NCBI GenBank assembly: GCA_003024175.1
Contig: MDYQ01000096.1
Coordinates: 1-64,000 of the forward strand
Length of the DNA: 64,000 bases
Direction of reading: 5' to 3'
Origin: Planoprotostelium fungivorum
Taxonomy: Eukaryota; Evosea; Variosea; Cavosteliida; Cavosteliaceae
Part shown: positions 12,111 to 23,561 of the stretch, piece by piece
How the letters are laid out: each line of letters opens with the position of its first letter
Position numbering within the stretch: position 1 is the first letter of the stretch
Made by a program: the position numbers and the translations under genes
Notes under the pieces: generated by a model
What the model was told of the DNA's origin: nothing
Database searches by the model: none
Seen by the model: the letters and a program-made list of their open reading frames with translations, nothing else

Positions 12111-12860
12111 CCTTCTATTTGTCGTCGGTTCGTGCGATCGCGACGACCAACACTTTCTTAATCAGAATAGCGTCTCATACCCAGCAGTCGATATTCAAAT
12201 GATGATCAACGTCCATCCTCTTGATGGCCATTCCCTTCTCGCAAATTGAACACCCGCTGACATATCAATGAGGGAAAGGGAAAGGACTGTTGACTCTGAA
12301 TTACAAAATGCTCGTATCTGTATCCGCGTCTTCTATCTCTTGTTTCTGTCGGATCCATCAGAGAGATGCACACCATGTTTTCGTGTCATACGAGAATAAA
12401 TTGAAATAAATTGAGGAAGATGTAAACGAAGCCTACCGAGAAGAACATCATATCTCGAAAGACTGGTTCGACGACCTTCCATCGATGATGATGTACGTCC
12501 CCCTTCATGTTCAGGAACGGGTATTTGAGTGAGTATCCCAGGGATAGGATACTCAAATACTCATAATAGTGATCATCGCACGTGCGATGAGATGGCTTCC
12601 CATCTGAGAGGAAGGTGCATCCAAGCAGGATTTCATCACAGAGACGAAGGAGACAGCATCAATGAAGGTGGATCATGCGTGATCGTCTTCATCACACAAT
12701 GTGATTTGTGACACGATGTGACATGGTGTTGCAACGTAACGCATCATAACTAGAATGAGTATTGGTGAGTGAGTATCCTCCTAAATGAGTGAGAATTCAA
12801 CGGAAATCCATTCCTGTTCATGATCGCGTCCACTCTCGTGGCAACCCCCCGTAAAGTCCA
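12111..12860. other. Intergenic DNA with imperfect inverted repeats, no gene seen
   Basis: About 750 bases between the unrecognised - strand gene and the second retroelement fragment. I found no exon-like frame. The only structure is the GAGTGAGTATCC-type inverted and repeated motif near 12521-12560 and 12767-12779. Confidence 0.5.
12521..12560. repeat. Imperfect inverted repeat (GTATTTGAGT...ACTCAAATAC)
   Basis: Left arm at 12521-12539, right arm at 12542-12560, with almost no loop. Ten outer bases match exactly and the inner ATCC/GGAT also pairs after a four-base GAGT insertion in the left arm. A related GAGTGAGTATCC copy recurs near 12770. It could be the terminal region of a small decayed DNA element; no target-site duplication was recognised. 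Confidence 0.5.
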
Positions 12861-14400
12861 TTGATAAAGAGAGAGGAGATAAGGACCCTCTCGTCACCCA
12901 ACCACGCTAAACTGTACATCAGAGAAATCTTTCGCCATCACGGTATCCCCAAACAAATCATCACGGATCGAGGACCCCAGTTTGCTAGCATCTTTTGGAA
13001 CAGCTTCCTTTCGGGAATTGGATCTAAACCCTCGCTATCCACAGCCTACCACCCCGAGACAGACGGACAATCAGAGAGAACCAACGCCATCATCGAGCAA
13101 TATCTGCGGATATTCTGCAACTACCTGCAAGACGATTGGGTTGAATGGTTGTCACTCGGAGAGTTCACCATGAACAACACCGTTCAAGCCGCGACTGGCA
13201 TCACTCCCTTCGTGGCCAACACCGGTTTTCACCCACGCTTTGACGTCAACTCCTTCTCTCACACACTGAACGATGCCGCCGACAAATTACAAGACATCAT
13301 GAAGGAGGTCAGCACCTATCTGCAACAGAGGATTGAAGAGGCGAGGACAACCATGGCTCGCTACGCAGATCAAGGACGACGAGAAGCGCCCACATACAAG
13401 GAAGGAGATATGGTCTACCTTTCCACGAAGAATATCACCACGAGACGGCCATACAAGAAATTGGACGATCTACGAGTTGGACCCTTCAAGGTGTTATCAG
13501 CTATTGCCAAGGACGGAAAGCCCGCTACCGCCTGCCGACTAGAGCTACCACCTCAATGGACCATCCACCCTGTGTTTCACGTCTCACTCCTATCCAAATT
13601 ACCTCCAGATACATTTGATCGACAAGAGACGTCCGAACCACCCAACATCATCAACGACGGAAACGAGTACGAAGTCTCTCGAGTCTTGGACTCGAGAATG
13701 CATCGCAACAAGTTACAGTACCGCCTACGCTGGAAGAACCGCAGCACCGCTGAAGACGTTTGGGAGGACGCAGCCAAGGCCAAACAGATGGCTGGAGATC
13801 TGATCGATGAATACCACCGGAAGTATCCCCGCAGACCACCATTCAGACAAACAATTGGTAATCGATCAGCACCAAGAGTAGTCAGATCGAAGGCGAAACC
13901 ACAGGATCAACCACCTGAGCCATCGAACGACGACTCCTCGACTCCTGAAGATGACGAGGACACTTCACCCGATCACCATGAGGACAACATCACATCGTCA
14001 GATCATCATGAAGACACAGCCAACCCCAGTCCGGCACCTACTACTCGGCCCCGAGTTGGTGAACGACGAGATCGACGCATGCTAGCCTCAGCCGACTGGT
14101 GGCTGAACCACTCCGCCAAGACTTCAAGGAGGAAGGAGCGATCAGCACGCCAATGATCACATTTCACGACGACATATTCACGCACGAACGACCCAAGTCT
14201 CACTACGTTCAACATAGGATCGTGGGGGACAGTGTCATGCTGTGAATATGACCGCATATATTCGTACCGGATTGTAGATCGTAAAAGGATTAAATCGAAA
14301 GGGTTCGATTTAATCCGCTTAAAAGTTAATCCCTCTACAACGATGAACAACCTGCTATGAATAAACACTTTTAGCTTATCGTCAATCGAGCCAGTCTTAT
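12861..14400 (+). mobile_element. 3' part of a second Ty3/gypsy chromovirus-type element, broken
   Basis: The fragment begins inside integrase: HGIPKQIITDRGPQFAS and STAYHPETDGQSERTN are the DDE-core signatures. It continues through the GPY/F-type C-terminal region to a chromodomain (EYEVSRVLDSR, YRLRWKN, AEDVWED) near 13660-13790, followed by an acidic/His-rich tail ending near 14156. Gag, protease, reverse transcriptase and RNase H are absent, so it is a 5'-truncated relic. DNA after the stop, starting near the purine-rich GTGGGGGACAG and TGTCATGC at ~14225-14240 and holding an AATAAA at ~14360, is probably the 3' LTR with an uncertain end near 14400. Its chromodomain and integrase differ clearly from the telomere-side element, so it belongs to another subfamily. 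Its frame is long and open, suggesting moderate age. Confidence 0.88.
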
Positions 14401-14416
14401 CTTACCTGTTAGAGGT

Positions 14417-16430
14417 GTGGATCCATCGCCACAACGAGTGGTACCCTTAAACGAGCCCCAAAGCTTACAAGCAGAGAAGATAATAGTGCACCGGAAATGC
14501 ATCCGGGTCAAAAGATCCGAGCTCAATGAGCTCATAGACTTGTTCCAGTGCCTGAAACTCGACGAGAAAGAGGTAACACATCGCATCTCACATCACAAAG
14601 ATCCCATCCACCGTCTTCTCACTCCTCCGACAGAATCCCGTCTCATCCAAAGATGAAGAGCCCGTCACCTCTGCAGACGCAGAGGCAGATGCGGAGGTCG
14701 AAGCAAAGTCCGAGGCTCAGAACTGCAGCGAAGAAGAAGACCCCCACGGCTCCCCCGACGAGGTCTTCCCTTTCATCACGTCCCATCATCTCACACCTCT
14801 ACAGACCATCGCTTTCCATCATCCCGCCGACGATCTCTACATCTCGAAGGACTTTGACATCCATCAGATGAGGACAAAGAGGATCCGCTGTCGCTACCTA
14901 TCGAACGGCCGCTATCAACTCGCGTTGCGCGACAAGGTGGTCGCCTACATCGAAAAGGTTCTGGGTCTGTGGACCATCCGAATCCCAAAGTGAGTTGTCA
15001 TGCAGAAGTCACAACTGAAGCGACACAGGGGAGAGCTGACGTACGGCGTCCTGTGTGAAGGAGAGGAACTGAAGAGGGATGTCTTGACCAGCCACGCTGT
15101 CTACACGGTCGTCTACCGTGATCAAGAAGGTGATGTGTCCCATCGTGATGATGATGATGACGAGACTGAGAGAGAACAGTGGACAGAATCGAGATCGGAA
15201 GAGTCGAATGGACGGAGGCTGTTGGCTGTACCTTCAGGAAGATATTGGGACAGGGCGGCTGTGGTCTCATCGTCGAGGGAAGATCACCATTCAGCAATTA
15301 CGCCATCAAGTTGGAGAGATCAGAGTGCACCGAGAGGTAACCATCTTACTTTTCGTCCAAAAAGATGACTTTCCATTTGATTCATTTTAATTCATTTTAA
15401 TTTATTTTATTCTCTCGGACTGAAAGGGACAGGAGTTCCAGTGAAGCGGACATTGCTCTGAAGATGTCTTCAGGACCAGAGACCCGGCCCTATGTCATTC
15501 ACACGGAACGTGTCATCCCTGTGAGAGACGTCACACAGCCAGGAGATGACATCATCATCTCTGTGATGGAGAGGTACGTCATCATCATCATCATCTTTTG
15601 TCATCACATCATAGACTGACACTCTTTAGAGCCCATCACGACCTTTACGGCTTCATCCGAGCCGTTCCTTCCACCCTCGACAATTACAAAGTGATGGAGA
15701 AGCTGGTCACGGGCGTTCAAGCCATCCACACAGCTGGGGTTCTACACTTGGATCTGAAGGTCAGCAGACGCAGCAACATCATGCACATCATCATCATCAT
15801 GCACATCATCATCATCATCATGCACATCAACATCATCAACATCATCAACATCAACATCATCATCATCACGACTCACACAACACAGCCAGCGAACATCCTG
15901 ATGGTGGGAAAGGACCCGAAGATTGCAGACTGGGGACTGTCGAAATGGATCAACGATACCTGGATCCTCCACGGCTCAGGCACACCCGCCTACGCTGCAC
16001 CTGAAGTTCTATTGGGAGACGAACCGAATGCTTCCTCTGACATCTTCTCCCTCGGTCGTATCTTTTACGAGATGATCACCGGACGTGAGATGATGATGAT
16101 GATGAGCGTAGAGACTGAAGACAAACAGGTCAAATGGCCCACGTGCCTGTTCCAAGCGAGAAAGAAGAATTCTTCGAATATGAGAAGTCGTACAACAAGA
16201 CGCTGAATGACGAGTTGCAGTGGATCGACTGCTCTACAATGAGACGCCTCTTGTTCACGTGAGTCATAGAGAAGGGAAGAGAGAGTGACCGTGTTAGGAT
16301 GATGATGCGTGATGTCGAGGAGCGACCGACCACCGAGGGAGTTCTCTTCGAACTGGCCCTGTTGTCAAGACCCAAATCCCCAGTGCAGAAGAGGATGTTC
16401 AAGGCCAGGAGGTCAAGCAGACAGCTATAA
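14417..16430 (+). CDS. Divergent protein kinase (HLD/DWG variant)
   Basis: Multi-exon gene ending at TAA 16428-16430; ATG 14417 is the most upstream plausible start and lies just after the retroelement relic. A Glu/Asp-rich N-terminal half (EAEADAEVEAKSEA region) leads into VDRIEIGRVEWTEAV. The kinase domain then shows ILGQGGCGLIVEG as glycine loop, YAIKLERSE with the Lys, HTAGVLHLDLKPANIL as catalytic loop, KIADWGLSKW as magnesium loop, GTPAYAAPEVLLGDEPNASSD for the P+1 region and IFSLGRIFYEMITG. HRD is replaced by HLD and DFG by DWG. The catalytic Asp residues remain, so activity is plausible, but loss of the HRD Arg argues against activation-loop phosphorylation control. C-terminal RDVEERPTTEGVL completes the C-lobe. 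At least seven introns, one filled with ATC repeats. Family not assigned. Confidence 0.78.
15776..15872. repeat. ATC trinucleotide microsatellite within an intron
   Basis: Runs of ATC interrupted by ATGCAC and AAC units occupy most of the kinase intron between the HLDLK and PANIL exons. Similar CATCATC or GATGATG tracts fill other introns here, for example around 18525-18680 and 36050-36190. Confidence 0.8.
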
Positions 16431-16584
16431 AACAGAATAAACCAATTACCATTGTACAGACACCAACCATCTCATCATAACATCATGAGAAAGATCGCTC
16501 CGGGACATCTGTCTTTCTGTTGAAAGCACAAACATCTCACGGGTTGGACGTACACATGTCGACTCTCAACGTTCATTTATCCAA

Positions 16585-19500
16585 TTAAAATTCGTGGTGG
16601 AATGCATTGCTGTCCAGAGCGTGGTAAGATCCCCATATGGCTCTCCTCTTTCTCCAACGGAGGAACAAGATGACGCCGGCCACGATGAGAAGGACTCCCG
16701 CAATGGAGCCGATGACGGTCAATGCAATGTCGCCGGCGGTCATCTTCTTCTTTGGTTCTTCTTCTGATGTAGGTTTGGGCTCCTCGGTGGTTGAGGACTC
16801 CGTTTCAGATGAAGATGATGAAGTTGGGATGGCATCGGATGATGTGGATGATGATGTGGTCTCGGAGGTGGAGGTAGTGGAGGACGTCTCCGTGGAAGTC
16901 GAAGTAGTGGGGACTTCAGAGGTCGGCGCCGATGATGTCGTTGTCACGGTGGACGATGATGATGATGACGATGATGATGTGGTCGGTAGAGCGTCTCGGA
17001 CGACTTGAAGTGAAGGGATTCCGTTGGTCTTCGCAGATCGATCGAACGCATCGTAAAGTCCTCTCTGCTGAACTTGAATGGCGTTCTCCAGTGATGAAGC
17101 GGCGGCGGCCGGCAGCATGAGAGGTGATTGGAGGAAGTTGACCGTGGCGAGGGAGGTGGTCGCTCTCTTGGTGTCGACAGTATCGGAAATGACGACAGAA
17201 ACGGAATCGGGGGAAGTAAAGACGGTACCAGCGATCAAGACGGAAATATTTTTGGGCGAAATTTCTCCACTGAAACGGAAGGTGACAGTCTGTGTATACT
17301 TGAGCGCGTCTACAACGATGTAGATCGAGTAGAAAAATCGAAAAAGGTGGACTCGATCTAAATTCGAATGTCACCTTGGGAACAGGCTCTTCCTCACTGG
17401 TCCTCCACACTCGATCTACAACGAGTCTCGGCAGGCCGAATTTTTTGGCGGTCATGTTCATCCGGGTGCTACCACCCCTCTGTAAGTAAAATTCCGAGAA
17501 AATTCTTTCCACGGCCAAAGTGGCGCTGATGACATCGTCCATGACCTCTAATTGGAGCAGATCCGATTGTGCACTGACCACCGTGATGTTCTTCGTACGA
17601 GAAATTTCCTGGAAAAGTGGAAGGTAAGACGTGACGTTGACTTCCTCTCCAGTAGCAGTGAGGTCGCGGCTGATGCGTACGTAAATGGTCTGTCATTTTC
17701 CGTTAATTTTCCGGTCGATGGAATTTCGTCGAGATGTCACCTCGTCTGAAGAATCGACGACAGGTGCTGCGGGTAAGAACTGAGCCGTAGTCCAAATGGC
17801 GTCGATGTGAAAGAGGGGAAGCCCTTCTGTCTTGGCCTTTTCGTTCAAATCGTTCTCGTCTCGTTGTAGATTGGCGACGTCGCGACGGATGTTGGTGGAG
17901 TCTCCGGTGATGTTGAGGACCAGTCTGGCAAAGTGGCAGACGGGAGAAATTTCCGTGCAATTTTTGGCGGGAACGGCCTCGACGAGGGAGGCGGTGGAGG
18001 AGTTGAAAGCCCCGGCGAACACGCGGGAATAATAATCGGAAGATTGTACGCCGTCGGTCTCGTTGTAGTGGAACTGTACGACGATCGTCTAAAAATAGAT
18101 CAGTCACCTTCGATTTTCCCGCTCTCACTTGGAAGGGGGCAGTACCGGCCGAATCTGAATCTTCTCAGAATTTTACGCGTAACTTTCCACGATCTTTCTC
18201 ACCGTTGTGGTTCGTGTAGTAGTACTCGGTTGCCTCGTACACCATACTGCCGGGGGCCCAACCGATTTCCACCTTATTCATCTCCGATTGCGGTATCATC
18301 TGCACGGAATTTTCGTCGAATTTGAATCCCTCCACCAGCAACTGTCGATGACGTCATCACACGTCATACACGGCGTGGCTCACGGTGTGGGCGTATACGC
18401 CGTAGAAACAATATTTCTGGGCGAAATCGGCTCGGGAAGGTTTGATGCTGGCCTTTTGGATGGCGTATGAGAGATCGTTGGAGCAAGTGACGTTGGCTTC
18501 TTCCAGGAGGTCTCTCTGTGAGGTCATCAGGTGATGATGATGTGAGAATCTTGTGGTGATGCGTGATGATGAGGCATGTGGTGATGAGAGATGTGATGAA
18601 GAGATGAGACGATCACGAAGAAGTCATCGCGATCAGGTGACGATAGTGAAGTTGATGATGATGCAGTGTGATGATGATCTGATGAGAGTAGAAGTAGTAC
18701 TCACGATGGTGGCATCACCAGATGTCAGGTTGTAGAAAGCAAAAGTGTAGTAGAAAGACGAGAAACCGATGAACTTGAAGTCCTTCTGTCTTGGCGGGAA
18801 CACCACCGGCACCGGACTGTCAGAAAATTCCCTGATGAACCTGGAGCAGATGTCTCTACAACCTGCCACAAATCAATCGTTTGATCTTTTATTTCATTTT
18901 ATTTCTCTCACCTTGAAAATCGGAGCTACCGGTGAAGGTGATGTTGTTGACTTCATCATTCAGAAGAGTTGTAAGAGATGCAGACTCACCCTTGGGAACA
19001 GTCTCCGTGTAGTTGAGAGGCCAGCATGGATTGACGGTCTTGCTCTCGTTTGCCAACATCTTCAGGATGTTGAGTTGCGCCTGTGCGTTCGTTCAGTCCA
19101 ATGGTTACATCGCGAAGAGAAATAGATTTGGTTATTGTGATAAATTGGAGAATAATATGAATTGAAAGAGAGAGTATGAATGAATTCGAACGGAAGAAAA
19201 AGAAGTCGAAATGTAAAATGAAATAAAAGACGAAGAGAAGATTTTTCACCTGATCGACACCTAGACCTAGCCAAGAGCGGCTGTACAAGTCATATTTGAC
19301 TTCCTCGTTGAATTGCACCTGTGATGACGTCATCATACGGATAGACGGATAAACGGAAGAATACCAGTGACATATCTGGACCATCGGTATAATTATCCGG
19401 CACGTACACCATCTGTACGGATGCTCCTCCCAAATCTGTAAAGTTGAATATTCTGGTTCATTCCATCTACAATGATGTAGATCACCTAACGCTCCCACTG

Positions 19501-20196
19501 TCTCATTCGCTGGCTGACCCAGACGATTTCCGAGATAGTTTACGGCAACCCAACCGAAAGCACCTGAGAGTTTTAGGAGTTGATGAGATGGAGCAGATCA
19601 CCTTCTTCGGCGCCCGTGATAACTTGGGCCCAATGAGGGTGGAAGTGGAAGCCTGTCTGAGAGAGATATCCTCTGATGGCGTTCATGATGTAATCTTGAG
19701 TGGCGGGGGATAACAGTCTCATGCCTGTCGATGATTTAGACATTGTCATTTTCATGTAAAAGAGGAGATGAAATTATGTGGCGTGATTTCGAGCGGACCT
19801 GCGGTTGCCTTCAGATAGAGAAGGGTCGTAGGGATCTTTTCTGCGGGGATGTGTTTTCTGGCGTACTCGATAAGAGGATCCAGGGTATTGATGATGGCCT
19901 CTGTGTCGTTTCCAAAACTGCCAATTCCTGTGCCAACTGCAGTCTTGAGCGTGCTCTGAGTGCTGTTGAGAGGACTGGTTGCCAGTTCTGGAAAATGGAA
20001 GAGGGTAGGACGATCGGTGGCATCCCATTGATAAATGTAAATTCTCGAGCCAGAAGACCCGGCGTCCTTTAGAGAGTGAGCTCAATGCGATGATATAGAA
20101 TCCGATTCGACTCACGATGGTGACTCCGTATTCAACTTGCAGAGAGCTGACACACGCGGTGATGGCAAGAAGCAGACACAGCTGAGACGACCTCAT
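16585..20196 (-). CDS. Membrane-anchored GDA1/CD39 ecto-apyrase (NTPDase) with three C-terminal repeats
   Basis: Starts at ATG 20196 with a cleavable signal peptide (SSQLCLLLAITACVSS). Apyrase conserved regions follow: TIDAGSSGSRIYIYQW (ACR1 phosphate loop), AGMRLLS (ACR2), WAQVITGAEEGD (ACR3), DLGGASVQMV (ACR4) and EIGWAPGSMVYEAT (ACR5 region). The family hydrolyses extracellular nucleoside tri- and diphosphates. Past the catalytic domain lie three repeats of roughly 110-130 residues. Each ends with a shared stretch: LQRDENDLNEKAKTEGLP, LQRGGSTRMNMTAKKFGLP and VQQRGLYDAFDRSAKTNGIP. A Ser/Thr/Glu stalk then leads to a single membrane helix (IALTVIGSIAGVLLIVAGVI) and a basic cytosolic end (LRWRKRR). 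So it is a type I surface protein with a single anchor, unlike two-helix CD39. I see no second signal peptide or gap that would split it into two genes. Many short introns, two carrying ATCTACA palindromes. Confidence 0.85.
17308..17325. repeat. Palindrome GTCTACA-ACGA-TGTAGAT in an apyrase intron
   Basis: Inverted repeat with a four-base spacer; arms match over six bases (TCTACA/TGTAGA). It lies in the intron between the EPVPK and TVTFRFSGE coding pieces on the - strand. Confidence 0.85.
19465..19482. repeat. Palindrome ATCTACA-ATGA-TGTAGAT at a 5' splice site
   Basis: Perfect seven-base arms with a four-base spacer. On the - strand it begins two to three bases after the GT of the apyrase intron preceding DLGGAS (GTG-ATCTACA), so a stem would form directly at the donor site. 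Confidence 0.88.
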
Positions 20197-20348
20197 ACTG
20201 TTCCGGAGCAGAGAAAGAAATGCGAAGTCGGTGCTCCGTTCGTTGACACCCAGTCAGAGCATGTCCCCTATCTACAACGCAAGACAGACACTCTTCATGA
20301 CAGTGTCCTTACACGATGCAGAGTCAAGATGAACAGGTGAGGTGGTCG

Positions 20349-20652
20349 TCACGTTGGGTGGATGTAGATAACCTCCTTCTCGATCAGCGGCATCTTGCAC
20401 ACCTTTTCATCATCACTGTAGTCCCCTGGATGGAGAGGACGAAATGAACTGAAACGGTGTTCGTTGAAGTAGCTCGTCTACCCTCGACAAGGAGGTGACA
20501 GCCTCTCTGTCCCATTTTCTTCGGAAGGTGTGGTCATCGCCCTCAATCCTCCAATTCCAAGACAGTTTTCCACAACGGACCATCAGGTGGGTCTCGAGGA
20601 CCATGCTGGATCGCGGTGATGCAATCGCCCGAACGGATCACTTTGTTCATCG
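20349..20652 (-). CDS. Possible small hypothetical protein
   Basis: An ATG at 20652 opens MNKVIRSGDCITAIQHGP, continuing DPPDGPLWKTVLELE. A second coding-looking piece, DYSDDEKVCKMPLIEKEV followed by IYIHPT and a stop at 20349-20351, could be joined by one intron, but I could not find a clean GT donor at the right place. It lies just upstream of the apyrase start. Not recognised; it may be a gene remnant. Confidence 0.3.
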
Positions 20653-20675
20653 ATCGAGTGCGCTCTTCTTTATCT

Positions 20676-20966
20676 TCACTGCTTCTCGACCCATTCCTTG
20701 TACGTCTCCAGCTCTCCCTTCACCAGCTTCTGTGATGGCTTCACGTCTGCTCCGCCATAGTAACCATACTCTGCAAAATATCGCATCATCTCCCACAGCT
20801 CCTCTCCCATCCTCTCGAGCACCACTTCTTTCGGTGGCTGCACGTGAACTACCTTCTTTCCCTTCAGATTCCAAGCCTCCACCATCTCGGCCGGGGTCAG
20901 CTCGTCAGTGCAAGCCAAGATGCGCTTGCCGATGGCGAACTGACCCATATCGAGGGCCGCTCTGAC
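20676..20966 (-). pseudogene. C-terminal fragment of an NmrA-like NAD(P)-binding protein
   Basis: One exon, preceded by an acceptor (GCCATAG), encodes VRAALDMGQFAIGKRIL, DELTPAEMVEAWN, GKKVVHVQPPKEVVLERM and a YGYYGG motif. This pattern (iGK, ELTPAEM, GKKV, GYYGG) is the distal third of NmrA-like atypical short-chain dehydrogenases, which sense or bind NAD(P). The N-terminal Rossmann GxxGxxG part is missing from the ~600 bases upstream, where only non-matching sequence occurs. I therefore treat it as a truncated copy. A distant first exon cannot be excluded, but the F-box/ankyrin gene starts divergently at 21568. Confidence 0.55.
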
Positions 20967-21567
20967 CTATGGCACAACGATCAGACGAGGCTGGAAATCC
21001 TACGCAGCATCGTCAGAACACCTCCTCTTGTTGCGCTGGTTCTCAGAGAGAGGCATCATGGACCTGTCAACCTGCTGCATTAGAAGATGAATGACGACGG
21101 TGTGCGGGTTGATTACTTCTCCTGGTCCTCGGTCTTTTGTTGAACCATTTCCTACTCCTTCTTTGGACTGAGGACTCCTGAGGTGAGACTTCGATCTACA
21201 CATCGTTCGGTCTCACACCAGAATACGCTCACTGAGGAGACATCGAGCTTTCTGACGTTCGAACATTCTGCCTCCGTCTAAAGCGATCGCCGATTCCTCT
21301 TGCAGGCGAATGGCCTTCCATTTGCAAATCCCTCAATTTGCACTGTGCAAGTAGAGAAAAATAGAACGAGCACGGACGAACATCATTCAATCCAGAACCG
21401 GAGAACATGCATGACATGAGTGGATCGCCAACAAAGTAGTGCAAATTTCCTATCATCCTCGATAGGTATAGCATGGGGGTCAGGATCTCTGTTCTTCATG
21501 TTTCGATGATAAATCAAAACAGAAGTGGGCTTGTAAACCCCGAAAACACAGACACAATCACCATGCG
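20967..21567. other. Intergenic stretch, no gene seen
   Basis: Lies between the NmrA-like fragment and the divergent F-box/ankyrin gene. Short open frames on both strands lack splice logic or family resemblance. It should contain the promoter of the downstream + strand gene, but I see no clear element. Confidence 0.4.
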
Positions 21568-23382
21568 ATGAACGACACAAGCGTGACACCAACTCCTCCA
21601 AGTAGTGATATCCTCTCACTCCTTCCTACGGATGTTATATTACACATTCTCGATCACATATCATCTGCCGAGTTACTTCCCGTCAGCTTCACGTGCTCTT
21701 CTCTGTCACGACTATCGACTGACATTCTCGCTGGTAAGAGGTGCATCGATCAACTCCCCTCGCTGTTATTTCCTTGCACGGCCGAAAATGTAGTCATGTG
21801 GTGGTCCAATTACATCCGCCCTCCGTGTGAAGAAGAGAGAGTCATCATCGCTGAGACAGACAACCTTCCTCTATTGGTTCGATTACACAAGAAGGTAGCG
21901 TCTCCCGCGAATCGACCTGACTCATAGGACACAGGTCACACCCGATATCAGGAACATCTATCTATCTGCACTGATCAAGAGTGGAGATGTCGATGGCATC
22001 GAGTGGGCGTATCATTGTGACGACGAGAAGAAAGAGATACCGGAAGAACAGTATCCTCTGTTATTGGACCTCTCCGCTTTTCACGGCAGACTTGATGTCA
22101 TCCAGTGGGTGATGAACTTATCACGAGATGACCTGGTGATTATCGTACATTCATGTGACTTCATCTCTCCCGTGCTCCATTTGAATCGACACCATCTATC
22201 CTCTATCCATCTCATCGACTCTGCAGTACGAAGATCTATCCAATGAGGTCCTCAGTTACGCCGCTTTGGGAGGACAGATGCAAGTCATCCTCTTTATGAG
22301 AAGACACGGTGTCCCTCTATCTCGACAGGCTTTCACGAGCGCCATCGCTGGAGGACACCTTCACATCATGCAGTTCCTCTTCGAATCTGGTGTGCCTCTG
22401 TGTGAGACTCTTACGTCACAGGCAGCCATCTCTGGGCGTTTGCATCTGTTACAGTGGCTGAGACAGAGAGGGTGAACATGATGACACGTCCATCACATGA
22501 TGTCAACGCGATGGATAGATGTCCGTGGGATGGAACGACAGCGTATCAAGCGGCATTGGAAGGTCACATCGACGTCTTAAAGTGGTGTCATGCGAGTGGC
22601 TGTCCCATCATGTCCGACTCCATGGTGGCAGGGGCCAGAAGTGGCAGCCTCCAAGTCATCCGGTGAGCGATCGTATTCCTCTCATCAGACAATAAATAGG
22701 AATAAAATAAAATAAAATGATCGATTCTGACCGCTGCAGGTTTTTACATGAGGTCGTGGGCTTGACATGGCATGCAGAATTGGCCTCATGCGTGAACGAT
22801 TTAGAGGCTTTGAGAGAGTTGGTCGGTCTCGGTTACGCATGGAACGATCGTCGCTGCTATTCATCGGCCATGTGTGGCGTTTCAAATGATGATGAAGATC
22901 ATCACATGATGGGTCCCCCCGAAGAATCTTATTGGAGGGCTCTAACGTGAGTGCAGACATGTGACGATCAACGACCTCCGCGATGATGTTCATCATCTAA
23001 GACTCACATTCTCAACGCTTCGTCACATCATCTTCATTCTCTCCGTCGTCAACGGAACACGGTCACCCGTCCATCATCTAATCATCATCTAATCACAATC
23101 ACCATCGTCTCATCATCACCGCTGTCACTCATCTACAATAGAGAAAAGGCTACGCCCAGCATCTTCCACGTTCGATGCCACCTGCGACGGAAGAAGAAAG
23201 AGAACGAAGGAAAGAAGATCATGATCTGGATCCTTTGTGACAAACACAATTGGACACACGAAGAAGCCACGGCTCGCATGCAGACTGCATCGGACAAGAG
23301 TGATTACCTCTCGCTTTACTTGGAAGGCTCTACGAAGGCGGAGAAAGCGAAGAGACAGAAGACAGAAGAGGTTGTTGTATAA
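21568..23382 (+). CDS. F-box/ankyrin-repeat protein
   Basis: Begins MNDTSVTPTPPSS, then an F-box-like segment, LLPTDVILHILDHIS followed by VSFTCSSLSRLS, at about residues 15-50. At least six degenerate ankyrin-type repeats follow, for example YLSALIKSGDVDGIEWA, AFHGRLDVIQWVM, SAIAGGHLHIMQFLFESG, AAISGRLHLLQWLRQRG and AALEGHIDVLKWCHASG. The 'GHLxIMQFLxxxG' style is that of amoebal and giant-virus ankyrin proteins. The last exon is basic (RRKKKEN, KKIMIWILCDKHN) and ends KRQKTEEVVV. F-box proteins link substrates to SCF ubiquitin ligases, so this is probably a substrate-recognition adaptor whose ankyrin surface binds the target. About five short introns. Poxviruses put ankyrins before the F-box; here the order is reversed. 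Confidence 0.8.
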
Positions 23383-23561
23383 AGACGAGAGAAGACGATG
23401 TCTGCGATCGCCAACACAGGGAGACGATCCCGTCGCGTACGTAACTTGGAATTGCCGGTCATGAAATGATTCTCGGACCCCGATCGGATAATTCGGAAGA
23501 ATTGAGTCTTCCACGAGAAATCACTAGCAAAGCAAGACAACAACAACACACGCCAGGTAAC

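Noticed and set aside
15742-15972. Asp-Val-rich frame on the - strand in the kinase gene
   Set aside because: It is the reverse reading of an ATC microsatellite and a kinase exon.
16637-17008. Acidic open frame on the + strand opposite the apyrase stalk
   Set aside because: It is the antisense shadow of the Ser/Thr-rich stalk codons; the - strand carries the membrane anchor and apyrase continuity.
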